From: Paludibacter sp.
Lineage (GTDB): Bacteria; Bacteroidota; Bacteroidia; Bacteroidales; Paludibacteraceae
DNA: 7,373 bases
Direction: 5' to 3'
Assembly (NCBI GenBank): GCA_028748945.1
Contig: JAQTOL010000154.1
Location: 1 to 7,373, forward strand
Positions within the stretch are counted from its first letter, which is position 1, and every line of letters starts with the position of its first letter. The notes beneath the pieces were generated by a model. That model worked only from the letters and a program-made list of their open reading frames with translations, did not search any database and was not told the origin of the DNA. The translations under genes were made by a program, and so were the position numbers. This document shows, in pieces, positions 1 through 6,386 of the stretch.

Positions 1-1
1 C

Positions 2-1303
2 GATATAGGTGACGAACAATCCATTGAAAATGATTTGTCTACTTACAGTTCGCATTTGCTGAACATGAAGTATTTTATCAAAAACAGTAATGAAAAAACC
101 TTGTTACTGATCGATGAATTTGGTACAGGTACGGAGCCGTTGATTGGTGGAGCCATAGCAGAAGCTTCGTTGGAGCGATTCAATAAGAACCTGGCTTTCG
201 GGGTTATTACCACGCATTATACCAACCTGAAACATTATGCCGAAGATGCTCCCGGAATTGTAAATGGAGCCATGTTGTACGACCGTCAGCATTTACAACC
301 GCTTTTCCAACTCAGTATTGGTAATCCCGGGAGTTCTTTTGCCATTGAGATTGCCCGAAAAATCGGGTTGCCCGAAGATTTAATTGCCGAAGCAGCCGAA
401 AAAGTGGGAGCGGAGCATTTGGATTATGACAAGCACTTACAGGACATTGTGCGCGATAAGCGCTATTGGGAAAACAAACGCCAGCAAATCCGCCAGAAGG
501 AAAAGAAACTGGAAGAAACGCTCGAAAAATATGAAGCTGAGTTAAGCAGCATCGATCGTCAACGAAAAGAAATCACTTCGAAAGCCAAAGATGAAGCCAA
601 AAATTTATTGTCCGATGCCAATGCAAAAATCGAAAATACCATTCGTCAGATAAAGGAAGCACAGGCGGAAAAAGAGAAGACGAAAGCGGTAAGGAAAGAA
701 TTGGAAGAGTTTAAAGAAAGTATAGCCCCTAAATCCCCTAAAGGGGACTTGAAGAGTGGAAGTTCGAGACTTCAACTCAATAAAAAAGCTGAAATTAAGC
801 CCGCAAAAATCGAAACTCGAAACGCGGAACTCGAAACATTGAAAATAGGCTCTAACGTTCGTTTGAAAGGGCAAACTGCTACAGGAAAAATTATCGAAAT
901 TCAGGATAAAAATGCCATTGTAGCTTTCGGACAAATGAAATCGACTGTAAAACTGGTTAAGCTTGAACCTATCAGCAATACGCAATTGAAAAAAGAAACC
1001 CGAAAATATGAATCGTTGGGTGGAAATGCAGTTGATGAAGTGCGTCAACGAAAACTTACTTTTAGTTCGGAAATAGATGTCCGCGGTATGCGTGGTGACG
1101 AAGCTTTACAAGCCGTAATGTATTTTATAGATGATGCGGTGATGGTCGGTGTCGGATCCGTTCGTATTTTGCACGGAACAGGAACCGGCGCCCTGCGTCA
1201 AATGATCAGACAATACCTGCCTACAATAAACGGTGTCCGCGCATTTCATGATGAACATGTCCAGTTGGGTGGGGCTGGAATAACGATTGTAGAGTTTGAA
1301 TAA
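2..1303 (+). CDS. mutS2: MutS2 family protein (ATPase with Smr domain), C-terminal part; 5' end outside the window
   Basis: The frame is open from base 2, so the true start lies upstream and about 433 C-terminal residues are visible; whole MutS2 proteins are usually near 780-830 aa. In order: the MutS motif DIGDEQSIE at the left edge (fragment residues 1-9); Walker B LLLIDEFGTGTEP (34-46); the switch histidine in TTHYTNLKHYA (70-80); a long charged helical or coiled-coil stretch (about 150-240); a linker (about 242-280); a small beta domain beginning KIGSNVRLKGQ; and a C-terminal Smr domain (about 357-433) with DVRGMRGDEA and HGTGTGALR. Walker A is off the window. The family binds branched DNA or stalled/collided ribosomes, using the ABC-type ATPase and, in many members, Smr nuclease activity. 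Which role applies here cannot be read from sequence. The linker is partly encoded by repeat-like DNA (725-837). No terminator is visible after the stop. Confidence 0.95.
   Translation, partial: DIGDEQSIENDLSTYSSHLLNMKYFIKNSNEKTLLLIDEFGTGTEPLIGGAIAEASLERFNKNLAFGVITTHYTNLKHYAEDAPGIVNGAMLYDRQHLQPLFQLSIGNPGSSFAIEIARKIGLPEDLIAEAAEKVGAEHLDYDKHLQDIVRDKRYWENKRQQIRQKEKKLEETLEKYEAELSSIDRQRKEITSKAKDEAKNLLSDANAKIENTIRQIKEAQAEKEKTKAVRKELEEFKESIAPKSPKGDLKSGSSRLQLNKKAEIKPAKIETRNAELETLKIGSNVRLKGQTATGKIIEIQDKNAIVAFGQMKSTVKLVKLEPISNTQLKKETRKYESLGGNAVDEVRQRKLTFSSEIDVRGMRGDEALQAVMYFIDDAVMVGVGSVRILHGTGTGALRQMIRQYLPTINGVRAFHDEHVQLGGAGITIVEFE
725..778 (+). repeat. Repeat-like palindromic block inside the mutS2 linker
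   Basis: Two adjacent dyads sit within the coding frame. The first is TCCCCT-AA-AGGGGA (734-747). The second is an imperfect hairpin at 754-778: GAGT-g-GAAGT, loop TCGAG, ACTTC-a-ACTC, nine pairs with one mismatch. The block is translated in frame as APKSPKGDLKSGSS followed by RLQL. From memory, a CCCCTAAATCCCCTAAAGGG-type motif is a widespread dispersed repeat in Bacteroidota genomes, often intergenic. Its placement in the low-complexity linker between the coiled coil and the next folded domain suggests an insertion that the protein tolerates. The dyads are seen directly; membership of a genome-wide repeat family is inference. Confidence 0.6.
810..837 (+). repeat. Four tandem copies of a TCGAAAC heptamer
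   Basis: TCGAAAC occurs at 810-816, 817-823 and 831-837, with a degenerate copy GCGGAAC at 824-830, giving a 7-nt tandem array inside mutS2. Because 7 is not a multiple of 3, the copies encode different residues (IETRNAELET). It lies about 30 nt after the palindromic block, still in the inter-domain linker, and may belong to the same inserted repeat unit. Confidence 0.7.
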
Positions 1304-1410
1304 TGACTTCCATCGTTTGTTCCTGTAGTCATCATGGATGGAATTGAAGCCGTGGATTGCTGCTAAATCCGGCATTCACCCGTGATACAGGAATATTCAG
1401 GAACCTGAAA

Positions 1411-1470
1411 TGAAGTACTTTAATAAGTAGCCGGAAAACGATTATTAAAGTGAAATGATTTAATAAGTTG
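1411..1470. repeat. Imperfect 20-nt direct repeat, 40-nt period, upstream of eno
   Basis: Bases 1411-1430 and 1451-1470 agree at 16 of 20 positions. They share TGAA at the start and TTTAATAAGT towards the end. The starts are 40 nt apart, close to four helical turns, which would put both copies on one face of the DNA. An overlapping 10-bp inverted repeat (1417-1426 with 1442-1451) gives the same stretch hairpin potential. It could be a protein-binding region or decayed duplicate DNA. Confidence 0.4.
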
Positions 1471-1505
1471 TAGTACAAAAGTACTACATAACCAGTGTTT
1501 TTTTT
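1469..1505 (+). terminator. Possible weak terminator or hairpin upstream of eno
   Basis: The stem TGTAGTAC (1469-1476), loop AAAA, GTACTACA (1481-1488) is perfect over 8 bp and is followed by T8 at 1498-1505. The T-run starts about 10 nt after the stem rather than directly at it, and the stem is AT-rich. It could end readthrough from mutS2, but could equally be an operator-like dyad for eno. Confidence 0.3.
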
Positions 1506-1569
1506 CTTTGAGATACCCGAACATTTTTACGATTCCGGCGTTTATAATAGTAGAAAATTAAAAAACTAA

Positions 1570-2859
<1,290 letters not shown>

Positions 2860-2930
2860 GTTTGAATTGACCGTTTGAAGTTGATAAAAAACAAACTCAA
2901 ATAAAACTGACATTTCTCTTTCAATAAAAG

Positions 2931-2961
2931 AAGCCACCTGTCAAAAAGGTGGCTTTTTTTT
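2931..2961 (+). terminator. Rho-independent terminator of eno, probably bidirectional
   Basis: A 9-bp stem, AAGCCACCT (2931-2939) with AGGTGGCTT (2947-2955), closes the loop GTCAAAA and runs into T8 (2954-2961). It lies 71 nt after the eno stop and just beyond the end of the convergent lipoprotein gene. Read on the minus strand, the stem is followed by the U-rich CTTCTTTTATT, so it can also serve that operon. The loop is identical to that of the terminator at 4274-4302. Confidence 0.9.
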
Positions 2962-2966
2962 GTCAT

Positions 2967-3506
2967 TTATTTACTCACCAAATTATACACCCTGCCATCT
3001 TTATATTCGTAGCGGATAATACCGTTGGGATAAGTGAAATATACTTTGTTTGGGACAGTATCAGAAGTCAACACTGAATCAAGATAAGCTATATGTACAT
3101 CTGAATAACTGATGTTATAAATTGTATATTTTATTGTTTCTGATTTATTATTATAATCCAAATCCTGAGTAAACAAATTCGGCTTAAAAATACCATAAGC
3201 TAAATATCCATAAGCACGAGTATTAATATAATAGGCTAAAAGCGATGTTTTTTGATTGATTTTTTTATAATAAATAGAGTAATATTCCCAACGGACTTTT
3301 TCTAAATCCTCGTAAATCTCGTGTTCGACATCTAAACAAAAAGTGTCAATTTTATTTGTATTAACTGAATCCTGAAAATAGACAATATCCTTATTTTTCA
3401 ACACAGGAACTTTATCATTGGGTAAATAATAATGTTCATCTAAAAAAACAAAAGTACAGGAATAAAATATTCCACAAACCAAAACAAAAAATATCAGCTT
3501 TTTCAT
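2967..3506 (-). CDS. Predicted lipoprotein of unknown function, paralog A (179 aa)
   Basis: I do not recognise a named family. The N-terminus MKKLIFFVLVCGIFYSC is a short type II-like signal, with Lys2-Lys3, a hydrophobic core and Cys17 as probable lipidation site. The lipobox FYSC is weaker than that of its neighbour. The mature part is rich in Tyr, Asn, Asp and Lys, and ends TVPNKVYFTYPNGIIRYEY then DGRVYNLVSK. It matches the upstream gene (3526-4056) in three blocks: KVPVLKNKDIVYF...NKIDTF, YYKKINQ, and the C-terminal DGRVYNLVSK, which is identical in both. It begins 19 bp after the paralog's stop, so the two are probably co-transcribed and arose by tandem duplication. It is likely anchored in the envelope. 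It is more AT-rich than eno by eye, suggesting accessory DNA. Transcription converges on eno. Confidence 0.8.
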   Translation of the reverse strand: MKKLIFFVLVCGIFYSCTFVFLDEHYYLPNDKVPVLKNKDIVYFQDSVNTNKIDTFCLDVEHEIYEDLEKVRWEYYSIYYKKINQKTSLLAYYINTRAYGYLAYGIFKPNLFTQDLDYNNKSETIKYTIYNISYSDVHIAYLDSVLTSDTVPNKVYFTYPNGIIRYEYKDGRVYNLVSK

Positions 3507-3525
3507 AATCTTTAGTTTTAAGCGT

Positions 3526-4056
3526 TTATTTACTCACCAAGTTATACACTCTACCATCCACAAACCCATAGCTTATAATACCATTTTCAAAGTTTACACT
3601 TATTTTGTTGGGAATTGTTTTTGATACTATTTTTGGATCCTTATAAATTAAAACTTTATAATATGTGACATTGTTAATTGTAATGGTATCATTACCACCC
3701 CCGGGAGAAAGGTATTCTAAATATGTGCTTTTGTAGTATATTTGTCCAATTGTTGGCATCCATGTGCCATCATGTACTGCTGAAATTGAAAAAAGAAAGT
3801 ATGTTGAATCTTGATCGATTTTTTTATAATAAAATTTCAAATATTCGTAATAAGCAACATAGCCCGTTCCCACTTCATTCCAACCCCTGTCTGTTGATAT
3901 TTTAAAAGTATCAATCTTTTCACTCAATGTGTCTTTAAAGCAAACTGTATCATTGTTTTTATACGAAGGTATTTTACCTGTTATTTTCCAATAATCGTAT
4001 TTTTTGCAGGAATTCAAAATACTACTCAGAAAAATTAATAAAATAAGCTTTTTCAT
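3526..4056 (-). CDS. Predicted lipoprotein of unknown function, paralog B (176 aa)
   Basis: No named family is recognised. ATG at 4056-4054 is preferred over TTG at 4062: it gives MKKLILLIFLSSILNSC, matching the paralog's MKK start, and follows A/T-rich DNA. LNSC with Cys17 is a reasonable lipobox, followed by KKYDYW; the charged +2/+3 residues are compatible with outer-membrane sorting. Shared with the downstream paralog: KIPSYKNNDTVCF...EKIDTF (28-51), YYKKIDQ (76-82), TIPNKI (147-152), NGIISYGFVDGRVYNLVSK (158-176). A region rich in Gly, Thr and Asn around 118-130 (SPGGGNDTITINN) has no counterpart in the other copy. It is the first gene of the probable two-gene operon, with a promoter at 4082-4113. 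Secretion is well supported; function is unknown. Confidence 0.8.
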   Translation of the reverse strand: MKKLILLIFLSSILNSCKKYDYWKITGKIPSYKNNDTVCFKDTLSEKIDTFKISTDRGWNEVGTGYVAYYEYLKFYYKKIDQDSTYFLFSISAVHDGTWMPTIGQIYYKSTYLEYLSPGGGNDTITINNVTYYKVLIYKDPKIVSKTIPNKISVNFENGIISYGFVDGRVYNLVSK

Positions 4057-4081
4057 AACCAATCAAATTTTATTATTACAG

Positions 4082-4113
4082 CAAAAATATAAAAATATTT
4101 ACAATTTTGTAAA
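4082..4113 (-). promoter_or_regulatory. Candidate promoter of the lipoprotein pair
   Basis: On the minus strand, TATTTTTG (4089-4082) matches the Bacteroidota -7 element TAnnTTTG exactly. TTTA (4113-4110), one base off the -33 TTTG, lies 20 bp upstream, within the known 19-21 bp spacing. Transcription would begin about 20 nt before the ATG at 4056. The match is by eye; AT-rich DNA raises the chance of a coincidental hit. Confidence 0.55.
4098..4113. promoter_or_regulatory. Perfect 16-bp dyad over the lipoprotein promoter (candidate operator)
   Basis: TTTACAA-TT-TTGTAAA is perfectly symmetric (7-2-7). It covers the proposed -33 element and reaches most of the way towards the -7 element, the usual place for a repressor site. 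AT-rich DNA produces such dyads by chance, so the position relative to the promoter is the main argument. Confidence 0.4.
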
Positions 4114-4273
4114 GTAAATTGAAAATATATTCAACTAATTTTCCAGATTATACTGCATAAAACAGAAAGTGTGGATACGCACTTATTTAAGCTATGAACA
4201 CTATAATAAGAGATCGTTTTAAAAAATATGTAAAAATACTAGTCAGAAAGCCTCCATTTTTTACATCCATTAT

Positions 4274-4302
4274 AGCTACCTGTCAAAAAGGTAGCTTTTT
4301 TT
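4274..4302 (+). terminator. Orphan rho-independent terminator on the + strand
   Basis: An 8-bp stem, AGCTACCT (4274-4281) with AGGTAGCT (4289-4296), closes the loop GTCAAAA and runs into T7 (4296-4302). On the other strand the stem is followed by ATAATGG, so it works only for + strand transcription. No + strand gene ends before it; the nearest upstream gene starts at 4056 and runs away from it. It shares the central 15 nt with the eno terminator, and the stems differ by a compensated C-G to T-A pair. Confidence 0.75.
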
Positions 4303-4303
4303 G

Positions 4304-4414
4304 TGTCGTTTTCTAGCGTTCATTAACACGATAATTTGTCCGAGTTAATTCGAGTTAAGTAGGTAAAATACAGTGTTAATATACGACAAATAACTAGCTT
4401 GCATTGGTTTGTCG
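4304..4414. repeat. Cluster of nested inverted and direct repeats upstream of the htrA promoter
   Basis: Seen directly: a direct repeat CGAGTTAA at 4341-4348 and 4351-4358, exactly 10 bp apart; a flanking inverted repeat ATTAACAC (4322-4329) with GTGTTAAT (4373-4380); an outer pair TGTCGT (4304-4309) with ACGACA (4383-4388); and CGACAAA (4384-4390) with TTTGTCG (4408-4414), whose right arm covers the proposed -33 element. The one-turn spacing of the direct repeat suits a dimeric regulator bound to one DNA face. No regulator is encoded in the window. Confidence 0.45.
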
Positions 4415-4436
4415 GCATGAGATTTGATTATTTTCG
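4408..4436 (+). promoter_or_regulatory. Candidate htrA promoter
   Basis: TTTG (4408-4411) is followed after 17 bp by TATTTTCG (4429-4436), one base off TAnnTTTG and followed by CACA. The spacer is slightly shorter than the 19-21 bp usual for Bacteroides, but within the range reported for flavobacterial promoters. It implies a leader of roughly 90 nt before the ATG at 4533. Confidence 0.5.
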
Positions 4437-4532
4437 CACAGTAAAAAAATAATATCACACAGATTATATTACTCAAAGTAGTATTTTTCTGAGTTAAAAT
4501 CAATCAAATTATTAATTATAAAAACGAATAAA

Positions 4533-6032
4533 ATGAACCTATCAAAACGAATGAAGACGCTCGGCTTTTTTGGTTTAGTCGTAGCAATTAGTTTAGCAAC
4601 TAATCTGGCAACAAACTTATTGAAAAACAAACCAAATGATAATCTGTTAGCACAAGAAACAACAATCCCGGCTGCTTATGCTAAATTTGCCACTGCGTCG
4701 AACGCTATGGAAACTGATTTCACTGTAGCGGCAGAATTATCTGTTCATGCAGTAGTGCATGTAATGACAAAGACACCTATGAAAGTTCAACAATTCGGTG
4801 GATATCCAAACGATCCGATTTTTGAATATTTCTTTGGACCACAGCAAAGACCCCAGCAGCCCAAACAAGCTCCGATGGAAGAAGGGGTTGGTTCCGGTGT
4901 AATAATCTCAAATGATGGCTATATTGTAACGAATAACCATGTTGTTGATGGTTCATCGGATATAGAGGTTACATTGAATGATAAACGTTCATTCAAAGCC
5001 AAACTAATTGGTAAAGACCCAAACACGGATATTGCTTTAATTAAAATCGATGCAAAAGATCTTCCTGTCATTGTATTTGGAAACTCTGATTCGCTGAAAG
5101 TGGGTCAGTGGGTTTTAGCGGTGGGTAATCCGTTTAATCTGACTTCTACAGTTACAGCGGGTATTGTCAGTGCCAAAGCCAGGAATATCAATATTATCAA
5201 TTCGCAAATGAAAATTGAATCGTTTATTCAAACCGATGCTGCTGTAAATCCCGGAAACAGTGGTGGTGCTCTGGTTAATACCCACGGTGAATTAGTCGGT
5301 ATAAATACAGCTATCGCTTCACAAACAGGTAATTATGCCGGTTATTCATTTGCTATCCCGGTAAGTATTGTCAAAAAAGTGGTAGCTGATTTACGACAAT
5401 ATGGCTATGCGCAACGTGCTTTTTTAGGGGTTCAAATATCTGATATTGACAGCCAGTTAGCTAAAGATAAAAAATTGAAAACATTGGAAGGGGCTTATGT
5501 AGGCAAAGTAAACGATGAAAGTGCAGCAAAAACTGCCGGAGTAAAAGAAGGTGATATAATAAACAATGTGAACGGAGTTGATGTAAAATCTGCAACTGAA
5601 TTACAGGAACAAATCGGTCGTTACCGTCCCGGCGATAAAATTACAATTACCGTTGTAAGAAATGACAAGGAGGAAAAACTGAATGTTGAATTGAAAAATC
5701 AACAGGGAAATTACAATGTTGTATCATCCGAAAGCGATTCGGACGTTTTAGGAGCAACCTATAAGGAAATTAGTGATAAGACCCGTCAACAATTCGGGTT
5801 GGATTACGGACTGGAAATTAAATCCGTAACCAAAGGAAAGTTTGCCGATGCGGGTATAAAGCCCGGGTTTATAATCCTTAAAATAAATAACCAGCCTATC
5901 CGAACTGTAGATGATATTAAATCTGCTTTTGATGCTGCAATAAACAATGGTGAACAGGAAAAGGTATTTTATATTGCAGGGATTTATCCTAATGGGAAAA
6001 TAACCTATTATGCTGTAAACCTTGCAAATTAA
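4533..6032 (+). CDS. htrA: Do/HtrA (DegP/DegQ-like) periplasmic serine protease with two PDZ domains
   Basis: This family degrades or refolds damaged envelope proteins in the periplasm and is a major part of envelope stress tolerance. The 499 aa protein starts with a basic N-terminus and a hydrophobic segment (about 9-29), a signal peptide or membrane anchor. A Gln/Pro-rich loop (about 102-116) resembles the LA loop of Do proteases. The trypsin-like domain has an intact triad: His136 in TNNHVVDG, Asp166 in NTDIALIKI, Ser243 in NPGNSGGAL. PDZ1 spans about 296-390, beginning RAFLGVQISD and including GVKEGDIINNVNGVDV. PDZ2 spans about 404-499, including AGIKPGFIILKINNQPI. Two PDZ domains fit DegP/DegQ rather than DegS. 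ATG 4533 follows A-rich DNA without a Shine-Dalgarno sequence, and the signal peptide supports this start. It is a single-gene unit with promoter-like sites upstream and a terminator at 6083-6125; rpoD follows on the same strand. Confidence 0.97.
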   Translation: MNLSKRMKTLGFFGLVVAISLATNLATNLLKNKPNDNLLAQETTIPAAYAKFATASNAMETDFTVAAELSVHAVVHVMTKTPMKVQQFGGYPNDPIFEYFFGPQQRPQQPKQAPMEEGVGSGVIISNDGYIVTNNHVVDGSSDIEVTLNDKRSFKAKLIGKDPNTDIALIKIDAKDLPVIVFGNSDSLKVGQWVLAVGNPFNLTSTVTAGIVSAKARNINIINSQMKIESFIQTDAAVNPGNSGGALVNTHGELVGINTAIASQTGNYAGYSFAIPVSIVKKVVADLRQYGYAQRAFLGVQISDIDSQLAKDKKLKTLEGAYVGKVNDESAAKTAGVKEGDIINNVNGVDVKSATELQEQIGRYRPGDKITITVVRNDKEEKLNVELKNQQGNYNVVSSESDSDVLGATYKEISDKTRQQFGLDYGLEIKSVTKGKFADAGIKPGFIILKINNQPIRTVDDIKSAFDAAINNGEQEKVFYIAGIYPNGKITYYAVNLAN

Positions 6033-6082
6033 TGGTTTTAGGAGTTGACAGATAATTCATTTTGTCAAAACCGGGTAAAAAT

Positions 6083-6125
6083 GCAGAACAAATTCAATCT
6101 TCTTTGAGTTTGTTCTGCTGTTTTT
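6083..6125 (+). terminator. Rho-independent terminator of htrA
   Basis: GCAGAACAAA (6083-6092) pairs perfectly with TTTGTTCTGC (6109-6118). The stem continues inward through a T-G pair and TCAA/TTGA to a loop at 6098-6103, about 15 pairs in all. TG then T5 (6121-6125) follows. It lies 50 nt after the htrA stop and separates htrA from rpoD. Confidence 0.85.
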
Positions 6126-6285
6126 ATCAACAAAACAAAACATTTTAGGGGTTTGTACGTTTCAATATCAATACAATTACATATCTGTTGCAAACCACTA
6201 TTATCAGGGCATTTGATTGATATTTATGCCAAAATATATGTTTTTTCAATAAGCTTTGTGTTTTAAGTAAACTCAATGTATATTA

Positions 6286-6301
6286 TACTATTAGAATAGT
6301 A
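6286..6301. promoter_or_regulatory. Perfect 16-bp dyad upstream of the rpoD promoter
   Basis: TACTATT-AG-AATAGTA is perfectly symmetric (7-2-7) and ends 32 bp before the -33 element of the rpoD promoter. This position would suit an activator or a distal repressor site. The sequence is AT-rich, so chance is possible. Confidence 0.35.
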
Positions 6302-6333
6302 ACAAACAAAGCAGTTCTTTTTAGATTTTTCGT

Positions 6334-6364
6334 TTTGTCAGGTCGAAAAAAATGACTACTTTTG
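6334..6364 (+). promoter_or_regulatory. rpoD promoter, near-ideal Bacteroidota type
   Basis: TTTG (6334-6337), a 19-bp spacer, then TACTTTTG (6357-6364) match the known -33 TTTG and -7 TAnnTTTG consensus exactly, with CA following as is common. Transcription is expected near 6370, giving a leader of only about 15-20 nt before the ATG at 6387. Confidence 0.85.
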
Positions 6365-6386
6365 CAAGCTAATTTTGATTCATTAA

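Larger units (their letters stand above)
4114..4532. other. Gene-free stretch between the lipoprotein pair and htrA
   Basis: No convincing gene is seen. The stretch holds a small GATA-loop hairpin (stem 4167-4173 with 4178-4184, one G-T pair); a 9-bp inverted repeat ATGTAAAAA/TTTTTACAT (4228-4236 with 4258-4266); an orphan + strand terminator (4274-4302); a cluster of nested repeats (4304-4414); and a candidate htrA promoter (4408-4436). From about 4440 to 4532 it is AT-rich leader, with one weak hairpin ACTCA/TGAGT (4471-4475 with 4490-4494). Confidence 0.6.
6126..6386. other. Gene-free leader region of rpoD
   Basis: No gene is supported on either strand. The stretch is AT-rich and holds GGTTTG (6150-6155) with CAAACC (6191-6196), GGCAT (6208-6212) with ATGCC (6226-6230), the dyad at 6286-6301 and the promoter at 6334-6364. 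About 200 bp of non-coding DNA before the promoter leaves room for regulation or a second promoter, but I see no second clean TAnnTTTG site. Confidence 0.6.

Noticed and set aside
605..1048. A 147-codon minus-strand frame opposite mutS2.
   Set aside because: It is antisense to a clearly real gene, rich in Phe and Ser as expected from the complement of Lys/Glu codons, with no recognisable domain.
1106..1375. An 89-codon minus-strand frame at the 3' end of mutS2.
   Set aside because: Most of it is antisense to the Smr domain; no domain or promoter is seen.
1507..1548. Possible eno promoters: TTTG (1507-1510) with TACGATTC (1528-1535), or TATAAT (1543-1548).
   Set aside because: The first has two mismatches in TAnnTTTG. 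The second is an E. coli-type box with no matching -35 element, not expected for this phylum's sigma factor.
4194..4316. A 40-codon + strand frame starting ATG at 4194.
   Set aside because: It runs straight through the terminator hairpin and T-run at 4274-4302, which supplies its C-terminal third, and it has no visible promoter. It looks spurious.
6034..6072. Inverted repeat GGTTTT/AAAACC with inner TTGACA/TGTCAA just after the htrA stop.
   Set aside because: The arms overlap in their A-run and cannot both form cleanly, there is no T-run, and the strong hairpin at 6083-6125 already explains termination.
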